In this document: in pieces, positions 55,976 through 64,000 of the stretch
How the letters are laid out: every line of letters starts with the position of its first letter
Position numbering within the stretch: the stretch's first letter is position 1
Source of the DNA: Bidens hawaiensis
Taxonomy: Eukaryota; Streptophyta; Magnoliopsida; Asterales; Asteraceae
Length of the DNA stretch: 64,000 nt
NCBI GenBank assembly: GCA_021521415.1
Contig: JAIQDT010003761.1
Location: 186,001-250,000 of the forward strand
Direction of reading: 5' to 3'
Made by a program: the position numbers and the translations under genes
Notes under the pieces: generated by a model
Seen by the model: the letters and a program-made list of their open reading frames with translations, nothing else
What the model was told of the DNA's origin: nothing
Databases searched by the model: none

Positions 55976-58900
55976 TTCTCTGTTTTATTGTGCAGGAACA
56001 GTTGAACAGGGCTGCCCACAGTATTTGGATTGTAGATAGCGGCTGTTCCCGGCACATGACGGGCAACAAACACTTGTTGCAAGACTTAAAACCTGTTCAG
56101 GGAGCGAGAGTTAGTTTTGCTGGTGAAAGCGGAGGAAGAATTACTGGTAGAGGTACAGTGTCAAATGGAAGGATGACACTTGAGAATGTGAATTTTGTGG
56201 AGGAATTGAAGCACAATCTGCTGAGTGTGTCGCAGATTTGTGATAAAGATTACACTGTCCATTTCACGAAGAATGAAGCGATCGTGTTGAAGCCTGGTTT
56301 CCAGATACCAGACGAGTGGATAGTAATGAAAGCTCCACGTGAAACAAATACATATGTGATGGATATGAGGTCTACTGAAATGGCCACGGGAGAATCTTGT
56401 TTAATGACGAAAGCAAGCGAAACAGAATCTGAATTGTGGCACAGGAGAATGGGGCACATTCATCTTCGGAAGATGAACTTCATTGTCAAGAATGGGCTTG
56501 TGATGGGCGTTCCCTTAAAAAGTTTTAACTTTGAAGACAAATGTATAGCATGCAAGAAGGGAAAGCAACACAAGAAATCCCATCTCACCAAGAAGGTCAA
56601 CTCTATTGCCGGTACTCTAGAACTACTTCACATGGATCTCTTCGGTCCCGTGAATGTAAAAAGTCTAGGAGGTACCTCTTACTGCTTGGTGATCACTGAT
56701 GACTACTCGCGATATTCGTGGGTATATTTTCTGAAATCGAAAGATGAGACGGCTCAAATGGTGAAGAATCTAATTACAAAAGTTGAGAACGTCATGAGTA
56801 AATCAGTTAAATACATCAGAAGTGACAATGGAACAGAGTTCAAGAACTTTGAAATGGAAATCTTCTGTCTTCAGAAAGGAATTGAACATCAATACAGCGC
56901 TCCGTATACTCCGCAACAGAATGGAGTGGCTGAAAGGAAGAACCGAACTTTAATTGAAGGAGCCAGAACTATGCTGGCAGATTCAAAACTTCCTGTGATA
57001 TTCTGGGCTGAAGCAGTTGCTACAGCCTGTTATGTTCTGAATAGGGTGTTAACCGTTAAGAGACTTGGAAAAACTTGATACGAGCTTATGCATGGAAGGA
57101 AGCCCAACTTGAGCGGTCTTGAACCATTCGGGTCTCCTTGTTCGATTTTGAAGACTAATTCGAAATTTGGTGAAGTAGCCGATGAAGGAATCTTAGTCGG
57201 TTATGTTGTTGGGACTCCCAACAGACGGGTCTTCAATACGTCGACTTGCAAGGTGGAGGTGGTGTGTAACACCGACATTACTAGTTACCAATCGCCAAAA
57301 CCAAGCAATGGACCTGCTGAGCTTTTCGACTATGTTAAGCTGTTTAAGTCATTTAACATCCCTAGTTTGGAAATTTCTGAAGAAGAAGAAAGAATTGCGT
57401 CGAAGATGATACTTGATGAGGAAGAGAATCTATTGCAACGACAGCTTATTGAAAGAAGTCAACCTTCCACATCAAACACTATTGATACCCCTGCTGCCTT
57501 ACCTGAAGATGAGTTTATCAATCCATTTCACTCTCAGGCAGAAACAACCATTGATGAGATCTCTTCAAATTTGGAAGATAATTTGCATGTCGGTGCTGTT
57601 TCGACCACGAGAATTCACAGAGATCACCCATTGGAGAATATTATAGGTGATGTGTCCTCCAGTGTACAAACCAGAAGTAGCTTGAATGAGCACACCTGTG
57701 TTTATACAAGCATTAAAGAAACGGGTATAATGAACGAATGTTTGTACTCCTGCTTTATTAGCCAGATTGAACCGAAAAATTATCAAATGGCTCTTAAGGA
57801 CAGCTCGTGGGTCGAGGCCATGCAAGAAGAGTTGGCTCAATTCGAGAAGATGGAAGTGTGGACTTTGGTTGAAAAACCAAGGCATGTGCATGCTATAGGC
57901 ACAAAATGGGTGTTTAAGTGCAAGAGGGATGAAAAGGGGATTATCATTAGAAACAAGGCAAGGCTGGTTGTTAAAGGTTTTAATCAGCAAGAGGGTATTG
58001 ATTACAATGAGGTGTTCGCTCCTGTCGCCCGGTTGGAAGCGATAAGATTGTTTTTGGCGTTTGCTGCGTTTAAAAAGATGAAAGTGTTTCAGTTGGACGT
58101 GAAGAGTGCGTTCCTCAATGGGAAAGTGGATGAGATTGTGTATGTTGAGCAACCTCCGGGTTTTCCTGACCCAGATTTCCCAGATCACGTATACAAGTTG
58201 AGCAAGGCGCTATATGGATTACATCAGGCACCTCGTGCCTGGTATTCAACGTTATCGGACTACTTGCTCGAGAATGGTTTTGAAAGGGGTTTAATTGACA
58301 GCACACTGTTCGTGAAGAGAGAAGGAAGCGACTTCCTACTAGTTCAAGTCTACGTGGATGACATCATATTTGCTGCATCAAGAGTCTCCATGTGTCAAGA
58401 TTTTGAGGATGTCATGAAGAAAAGGTTCGAAATGAGTGCTATGGGTGAACTAACTTTCTTTCTAGGATTGCAGGTTGATCAGAAGAAGGACGGGATGTTC
58501 ATTCATCAGACGAAGTACGTTCATGATGTGCTCAAGCGATTCAAGATGGAGGACAGTTCTCCATATGACACTCCAATCTGCGTCAATCACAAATTGGGCG
58601 CTGAATCAGATGGTGACGCAGATGTGGACCCAACTCTGTATCGGGCGATAATAGGTTCATTAATGTATTTAACTGCTTCTAGGCCTGATATAATGTTTGC
58701 TGTTTGTCTTTGTGCACGTTTTCAGGCAAATCCGAAAGAATCTCACTTGAAAGGTGCAAAGAGGATACTACGATATCTCAAGGGCAAGCCGAAGCTAGGG
58801 TTGTGGTACCCGAAGGGAGGAGACGTGGAACTAGTTGCTTATACTGATTCTGATTATGGAGGGTGCAATCAGAGTCGGAAGTCGACAACAGGAGGATGTC

Positions 58901-59298
58901 AGTTTCTCGGTGGAAGATTAGTTTCCTGGCAGTGCAAGAAACAGACGTCAGTTGCAATCTCAACATGTGAAGCTGAATATATGGCAGCATCCAACTGCTG
59001 TTCACAGGTTTTGTGGATTCAGCAACAATTGCGCGACTATGGTCTGAATTTCTTACTCACTCCTATTTTAATTGATAACACTGCAGCCATCTCAGTAATT
59101 AACAATCCCGTGAAACATAGTAAAACCAAACATATTGACATTCGTCATCATTTCATACGGGATTGTGCTGAGAAGAAACTGATTAAGATCGAAAAAGTCG
59201 ATACGCTCGAGAATTTCGCTGATTTATTTACAAAAGCGTTTGATAAATCCAGATTTCAAAACCTAATAGAGCTAAACGGGATGATCAATCCCGAGTAA
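55951..59298 (+). pseudogene. copia pol: protease, integrase, reverse transcriptase, RNase H; one in-frame TGA
   Basis: Pol lies in a different frame from gag and overlaps its last 25 bases. It has the protease DSG at 56035-56043 (IVDSGCSRHMTG), the HHCC integrase zinc finger (WHRRMGHIH ... CIACKKGKQHK) and the integrase core (HMDLFGPV, RSDNGTEF, QQNGVAERKNR). The frame stops at TGA 57076-57078 and resumes at once in the same frame. Next come the RT (KWVFKCKRDEKG, KARLVVKGFNQQEG, QLDVKSAFLNG, YVDD at 58351-58362) and RNase H (YTDSDYGGC, STCEAEYMAAS, HIDIRHHFIRD). The order protease-integrase-RT is diagnostic of copia. How pol was expressed relative to gag is unclear, and no classical slippery site is obvious. 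With the stop it is probably non-functional. Confidence 0.9.
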
Positions 59299-60704
59299 CC
59301 ATGCTTTTCTTTTGTGTCTTAAAAAAAAAAAAAATTCACTATTGCTTAAAATTAGTCGGTTACATCAGTTTGATGGACATATCCACGGATATGTTTTGGT
59401 CCTCGTTTCTACTTAGAAAATGAGGGTCGCCATTAACCAAATGACTGAAAGTGACCGGGGCAGTTATGATGTGTTTTCTTTCTGTCGCTGAAAATTAGTC
59501 GGTCATACATAGGTAGAAGGACACATACTTGTATGTGGTCGGTCCAGTTGATCCATTGAATCTTCAGGATTGCCGTTTACCTGAAGACTTTGATTTGATC
59601 GGGGTGACTGAAGTCAAAATTTTTTTGGGAAATGAAATTACTTTTCAAGTCTATTACTTCGTATGAAGTAAATGTGCTATGTTTAACAGGAAGTTGATCC
59701 AACCTTGGAAAATGATATATATACTGATTGTGTGTGCTTAACTAGTGAAGTTATTAGGCTTAAAAGACTATAGGACAGCCATTGTATGTCATGGTAATTT
59801 TTATGGTGCGTAAAAGTGTATGTGATATTAACTTAAATTACTCGATTTTACGTGGAAACTCCTTAAGAGTTTTGAATGTCTTCATGCATTTCTTTCCGAA
59901 TGATAGGCAGAAAAGCGACTACCCAGTCATACACGAGCCCGTAAGTGTTCTGATTCCCGTGAAGAAAGCATTTCAAGACACTGCAGTGATCCAGATTCGG
60001 GACTTGCAGTGGTTTAGTACTCCGAAGTATATAAGTATGTGTGGATAAAAAAAAAAAAAAAAAAAAATTAAGTACTTATGAGTTATTGTAACAATCAAGA
60101 CTTCTCAATTATGGAGTAAGAAGAGAACGGGAAGAAGACAACGAGTATCTACAAGTTAATCAGACACTATGGGTCGAAGTCAATTCGGGGTGACTAGGGT
60201 ATAGCCAAATACGCTTTGAGAATAGATAGAAGGCTTCATTATCTCTGAGTTGTTTCCCACTTAAAATTTTGAGCTAAATTGAACCTTAATCCGTATCACA
60301 GAAACGATGAAAACCATTTAAGTTTTTTACATGCTTACAACCTGTTTCTCTATGTCATAATACGGCTAAACACGGATCTATATGACAGTCACGTAGTGAG
60401 TGTGATTCCTGTTAGGATCTTTTCTAAAAACATAGTGGTCCCTGACTAGACTGAAATTTGATCCCTTATTTCGTTAAATTTTTATAAGTTTTTCTATTTT
60501 TGTAGTTGTATTATTTTATAACTGGTTACTTAGACTTGATCATTTTTGTTTAACTCTTTATGAAACTTTCAAATGTTAATTGCAAAATGTTCAAACTTAA
60601 AGGGTTGATTCTGAAAATATAGGCGAAGTTGTTGAATCAGGCGAACTTATGCTTAACTTCGCCTAGGCGAAGTTATCCTTAACTTCGCCTGACCAACTCT
60701 GACC

Positions 60705-60713
60705 CTATATAAG
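60705..60713 (+). promoter_or_regulatory. Candidate internal TATA box upstream of the extra ORF
   Basis: CTATATAAG follows a cluster of AGGCGAAGTT...AACTTCGCCT palindromes (60622-60690), the same arrangement as in the LTR promoter (52402-52498). Confidence 0.5.
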
Positions 60714-60844
60714 TTGATTTTCAAACAGTAAACTTCATTTAAATATCAGCGAATTTGAGTTTTCCGGCGAACTTGAGAGCTCCGGCGAACTTGATTTTTA
60801 TCTCCGATTTCGATCTTTGCTTCTAGTTTTTATTATCATTGAGG

Positions 60845-61421
60845 GTATGTGTTATCGATATCTCTCACAAACTTGTTTGTTTCTTGATCGTTTTTACCCG
60901 GTTCGAGACCTCGGGTCGTCGGACATTCAACATCGAAATCTTAAAAACTTGTGTTAACGTGTGCATGGACGTCCTTTTCAACTTCACATCCTTAATATCA
61001 TGTGTATTGATGTTCTTGATCGTCGGATTTAGCCAACAACACCGGAATTCCGATGTTGGAATTCTAACAGTCGCCGTTAGGGTTTAGGCGAAGTTAGGGT
61101 TTTGGCGAAGTTATCCGCAACTTCGCCTGGTGCTTAATTTCGCTTGAGGCGAAGTTATGCACAACTTCGCCTGAAGCTTAATTTCGCCTAACACTTATCT
61201 TCGCCTGAGGCGATGTTGTGATAAGGCGAAGTTATCTTCTACTTCGCCTAAAGCAATTTGTTTAACAGTTATTTAGACTAACTTACAGATGAAGCGAAGT
61301 TGTACCCAACTTCGCCTCACCTTTAAGTTCGCCTATACAGTTTTAATCACAACTTCGCTCATGGTATAACGCGAACTTGTGAGTTGCTTAACAGTTATCT
61401 AATTTGGTTCGTTTAGTGCAG
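60845..61421 (+). other. Candidate leader intron upstream of the extra ORF
   Basis: A donor-like G|GTATGT at 60845 and an acceptor-like TTTAGTGCAG ending at 61421 lie two bases before the ATG. The interval holds most of the second palindrome series. Splicing is a hypothesis from sequence only. Confidence 0.35.
61085..61375 (+). repeat. Second GCGAAGTT/AACTTCGC palindrome array
   Basis: About twelve GCGAAGTT or AACTTCGC motifs, several paired as GCGAAGTTAT..CAACTTCGCCTG, interspersed with TTAATTTCGCTT/TAAGTTCGCC. They closely resemble those in the gag leader at 53028-53285. Confidence 0.85.
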
Positions 61422-61423
61422 AT

Positions 61424-63100
61424 ATGGCTGCTGTTGGCGGTGCTGGTGGTGATGACGGTAATGATCAAAGACAGTTCTTTCCAGCACATAACCAGTACAT
61501 CATGCTAGACCCAGACGCAAGTGGCGTGGATGACTACAGGGAAATAATCACATTTCTCCTGCGCTCAAGGATCTTCCATGCGATCACGAATACCCTGCCT
61601 ATTTCACTACCTAACATTGAAGACTTTTGGCAGTCGGTAGAGTATGATTGCCGGGTTGATCCACCGGTGATGCGAGCAACCGTAAATGGTCACGTTGTGC
61701 AGTTCTCTTCAGAAGATATACGGTTGGCTTTGCAGTTTGGAGAAGAAACGAGGGATGACCTAACGGAGTTAGTCGCTCCTTTTCGTGATGGGGCATATCT
61801 CAGGATGGGTTATTCAGGTCCGTTGGGGGACACGCAGAGGAGAAAAGGATTTTTGCTAGATCAGTGGCGCTTCCTAATGTACGTCTTGATCGTGTGCATG
61901 TCTGGGAGGAAGGCAGGAACTGATGGAATGGGCGCGACGATGCAGTCTGCCATGACTGCCCTGACTTACAACAGAAGATATTCATTTAGTCAGATGATAT
62001 TTTACGAGATTGATCGTCAGAGGAGGGCTGTGGCACGTGAGCGATTTATTATGTATCCTCGGTTCTTACAAATGATTCTCAATCATGTGGCTCCGTTGCT
62101 ACCTCAGAGACGCCCTATTAGATACGTTGAATGCGTGACAAAGCGTATCTTTGCTCAGTGTCGCACTTCTAGCGCACGAAGCAAGCCTGAGCTGCGTCCC
62201 AGGCATACTCCACTGTTCGGGTATCTTGTCAACCCGGAGTATGTTCCTGCTGGTGGGGACGAGTTCAGAGACCCAAGACCACAACAGGCGGCAGCACCTC
62301 ATGCTGTATCAGCTGCGCCTGCTGTGCCTGCTGCTGAAGACGTCGACCTTGATGCTGCCTTTAGCGGCCAAGGATTGTTTGATATGGATGTCGCGGGTTC
62401 TCAGGCTATGGATGTTACTAGAGTAGTTACTTCGGTAGCTGACTCCGATCTTGATGAGACATTTGCTGAAGCTAGACGATTGATGGTGTCTAGGGAGAGA
62501 ACGATTAGGAAGAGGAAGAGAACGGTTGACGACGATGACGAGGAAGATGATGAAGAAGAAGCAGTTCAGCTAGTGCTCAGACGTTCAAGAAGAGAACGGA
62601 CAGGTATGGGTTCGGGAGCTGGAGAAACTTCAAGGCTGGTACGTTTTGCTCCACCTGCCTTGTCTGGTATGTCTCTTATTCCTTCTACAGCACAGGTTAC
62701 TGCCGTCCAGACGTCGACTCCAACAATTGTGTCTCTACCACCTCAATCGCTTACTCCATCGGTGGTAGTAGCACGATTTGTTGAGTCTACAGTCACTACT
62801 ACTGCAGGGTTACCAAGTGTACCACCTGCGGTCACTTCTGCTGCTGATGTCCCGCCAACTCCAACGCCTACTTCAGACTCCGAAAGGATAGCTTCACTAG
62901 AGCAGATCGTAGCTGAGCAGTCCAAGACTATTCAAAGCCTAGTGGAAGCAAACCAACTACAGGCCTCCCTCCTGGTCGAGCATGGGAAGATCATCGATGC
63001 TATGAAAGCGTTCTTGGCATCTCAGGGGGAGATGAGCTGTAGGGGAGATGAGTTGAGGACAAAACGGAGAGAAGTGTTGATCAGTTTCTATAATCGATGA
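61424..63100 (+). CDS. Extra ORF of the copia element, 558 residues, unknown function
   Basis: An open, unbroken frame starting in good context (GATATGGCTGCTG). Residues 1-275 look globular, with FLLRSRIFHAITNTLPISLP, FWQSVEYD, VNGHVVQFSSEDIRLALQFG and LPQRRPIRYVECVTKRIFAQ. The style recalls the plant retroelement accessory proteins labelled putative plant transposon protein, but I cannot name a family. Then follow an Ala/Pro-rich stretch, a bipartite basic/acidic run at about 358-382 (RTIRKRKRTVDDDDEEDDEE) that could be a nuclear localisation signal, a Ser/Thr/Pro-rich region, and a predicted coiled coil at about 484-540. There is no signal peptide or transmembrane segment, so an envelope role is unlikely. 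Unlike gag and pol of the same element it has no stop or frameshift. Confidence 0.75.
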   Translation: MAAVGGAGGDDGNDQRQFFPAHNQYIMLDPDASGVDDYREIITFLLRSRIFHAITNTLPISLPNIEDFWQSVEYDCRVDPPVMRATVNGHVVQFSSEDIRLALQFGEETRDDLTELVAPFRDGAYLRMGYSGPLGDTQRRKGFLLDQWRFLMYVLIVCMSGRKAGTDGMGATMQSAMTALTYNRRYSFSQMIFYEIDRQRRAVARERFIMYPRFLQMILNHVAPLLPQRRPIRYVECVTKRIFAQCRTSSARSKPELRPRHTPLFGYLVNPEYVPAGGDEFRDPRPQQAAAPHAVSAAPAVPAAEDVDLDAAFSGQGLFDMDVAGSQAMDVTRVVTSVADSDLDETFAEARRLMVSRERTIRKRKRTVDDDDEEDDEEEAVQLVLRRSRRERTGMGSGAGETSRLVRFAPPALSGMSLIPSTAQVTAVQTSTPTIVSLPPQSLTPSVVVARFVESTVTTTAGLPSVPPAVTSAADVPPTPTPTSDSERIASLEQIVAEQSKTIQSLVEANQLQASLLVEHGKIIDAMKAFLASQGEMSCRGDELRTKRREVLISFYNR

Positions 63101-63121
63101 TATAATGTAAACAAGGAAATA

Positions 63122-63480
63122 TGTAATACCTGTTAATCCAGTGATGTTTGAGATTGACATCTTCTTAGTCTGATCGAGTTCCCCTTTAGGGTGTATGGTT
63201 AGGATGGAGATTAGGTGTTCTTAATGAACACGATTTGAGGGAGAGAGGTAGGGGATGATTCTTATGGTGTTATTATTCATCATTAGTTATTAACCTCTCT
63301 AATAAGCTCTCTATATATACACCCAAGGGGAAACCCTATTAATGTTAGTAAGGGTAATTCCGTCCATCAAGGATTTACCAGTTATAAACATAAGGTTATT
63401 TAGGTCAATGATCAATAATAAGATAAATAATTATAAGGGCCATATATAAAATATATATAAAATATATATTTATTCTAACA
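63122..63480 (-). repeat. LTR of a second copia element (minus orientation)
   Basis: On the minus strand it begins TGTTAGAATAAATATATATT and ends GGTATTACA, so both TG and CA ends are present. A TATATATAGAGAGC promoter-like stretch lies inside. The adjacent polypurine tract shows this is the 3' LTR. The left flanking 5-mer AAATA (63117-63121) is the expected target-site duplication; its partner is outside the window. Confidence 0.82.
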
Positions 63481-63493
63481 TTCTCCCACTTGG
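63481..63493 (-). other. Polypurine tract of the second copia element
   Basis: CCAAGTGGGAGAA on the minus strand directly before the LTR start TGTTAGAATA, a very common arrangement in plant copia elements. Confidence 0.85.
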
Positions 63494-64000
63494 CCTAGTA
63501 ATTATTTATTATGAGCATTTGATTAGTCTGATCAGAGGTTAATACTCATTTTAGTTCTAAACCCAAATTGCAGCAGAGAAATACAGTCGTTGAATCAATA
63601 TTCGACTCAGGACCCCCATTAATCATACTACAACTCAAATTTAAAACCTAACTTTAGGATCAAATTGACAAATAAGCCCTTACCGTTGATTTGTATAATT
63701 AGTGTCTATACGTCTTTAGGCATGCATGAACGTATTTAGAGACAAAACAAATTTTCAACGTATGAGGAAAAATTAATAATTAATCATTCATAGTACGATA
63801 CGCAGTTGCGCTTGGTCGTTGGTAAAACCCGTCTCTATTATTGGCCATTTAGGAGACTTATGGGTGACAGACCTTTAATTAGTGGATCCATAAGCATATC
63901 ATGAATGCATTCGATACAAAAGTTTAGTTTCCTCTATTTGTTCTTAAGTCATAAGCGAACAATAATTTAGACTTGTATCGAATTCTAATGCAGCTCCGCT
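63494..64000 (-). mobile_element. Internal region of the second copia element, cut by the window end
   Basis: AT-rich DNA upstream of the polypurine tract on the minus strand. No protein motif is visible in these 507 bp, which fits an untranslated 3' internal region. The rest lies beyond the window. Confidence 0.6.

Larger units (their letters stand above)
59299..61423 (+). other. Spacer between pol and the extra ORF
   Basis: About 2.1 kb without a supportable gene. The first part contains two related blocks (AAATTAGTCGGT..CAT at 59348 and 59485, each followed by GGACATA and a TATG-GGTC motif) and A runs at about 59320 and 60048-60067 that might be polypurine-like. From 60622 it carries GCGAAGTT/AACTTCGC palindromes, a TATA box, and a long leader. 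The frame at 59782-60048 has no domain. Confidence 0.6.
52308..63121 (+). mobile_element. Ty1/copia LTR retrotransposon with an extra ORF, 3' end outside the window
   Basis: Order on the plus strand: 5' LTR (about 52308-52827), Met-tRNA primer site, leader, gag, protease-integrase-RT-RNase H in copia order, a 2.1-kb spacer, then a further 558-codon ORF. A downstream ORF after pol and a gag with a coiled-coil region recall the Sirevirus lineage, but I cannot confirm the lineage without a tree. There are in-frame stops in gag and pol, so it is probably inactive. Its 3' LTR is not seen: another copia element is inserted at 63121/63122 and the window ends inside that one. The LTR start is an estimate because the second LTR is missing. 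Confidence 0.85.

Noticed and set aside
57565..58188. 207-codon minus-strand frame within copia pol
   Set aside because: Antisense to conserved RT and without motifs of its own.
61424..63100. Envelope glycoprotein for the extra copia ORF
   Set aside because: No signal peptide, transmembrane segment or furin-like site. The Ala/Pro, basic/acidic and coiled-coil layout does not fit an envelope.
59299..63121. 3' LTR of the first copia element
   Set aside because: I looked for a second TGTTGGTACATG start or a copy of the GTTCGAGA minisatellite and found neither. The LTR present at 63122 belongs to another, oppositely oriented element.

Overview
The window is nuclear DNA from a flowering plant. 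It holds intron-rich genes of plant type (a KEA cation/proton antiporter, ACC oxidase, a pectinesterase-inhibitor-domain pair, GNA1 and a FANCE homologue), a cytosolic tRNA-Leu, RTE LINEs, copia LTR elements and many MITEs. Dispersed GTTCG-, GCTCGAG- and CGGTTT-rich repeats look like those I associate with Asteraceae. That family placement is an inference, not proof.

Layout. 1-4.5 kb: a probable LINE tail, then an intronless nucleotide pyrophosphatase/phosphodiesterase (NPP) gene behind a four-fold tandem repeat carrying splice-site-like sequences. 4.5-10.7 kb: tRNA-Leu(AAG) and two same-strand PMEI-domain genes, one open and one stopped by an in-frame TAA, separated by MITEs. 11.05-12.68 kb: a 5'-truncated RTE LINE with a 19-bp target-site duplication (TSD), nested in an older repeat. 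14.2-16.7 kb: a two-exon FANCE homologue with a frameshift, followed by a small RTE-derived insertion, a decayed RTE copy and a Harbinger-type MITE inside that copy. 18.8-19.3 kb: a long foldback element. 19.6-22.3 kb: a three-exon ACC oxidase on the minus strand. 22.3-28.4 kb: repeats only.

28.4-48.9 kb is the most striking part. A 20-exon KEA4/5/6-type gene has undergone a direct tandem duplication of about 10,018 bp. One breakpoint lies inside exon 1 and the other just after the stop codon. Copy 1 keeps the promoter and exon 1 but loses the distal 3' UTR. Copy 2 keeps exons 2-20 and the 3' end but has only 14 bp of exon 1. The copies differ at only a handful of sites I could spot, and both carry the same one-base frameshift in exon 13. 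Intron 1 also holds older, degenerate tandem copies of the end of exon 1.

49.6-50.1 kb: a complete intronless GNA1 acetyltransferase. 52.3 kb onward: a large copia element (LTR, Met-tRNA primer site, gag with two zinc knuckles, protease, integrase, RT and RNase H) broken by two in-frame stops. It carries a further 558-codon ORF 2.1 kb downstream of pol. That ORF is preceded by a second TATA box and a leader with the same GCGAAGTT/AACTTCGC palindromes found in the LTR and gag leader. A second copia element in opposite orientation is inserted 21 bp after this ORF and runs off the window.

The host genes do not form a pathway. They are neighbours whose structures have been reshaped by local tandem duplication and transposon insertion. 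The best candidates for new biology are the intragenic KEA duplication, the duplicated splice-site modules at NPP and KEA, and the duplicated promoter/leader module ahead of the extra retroelement ORF.
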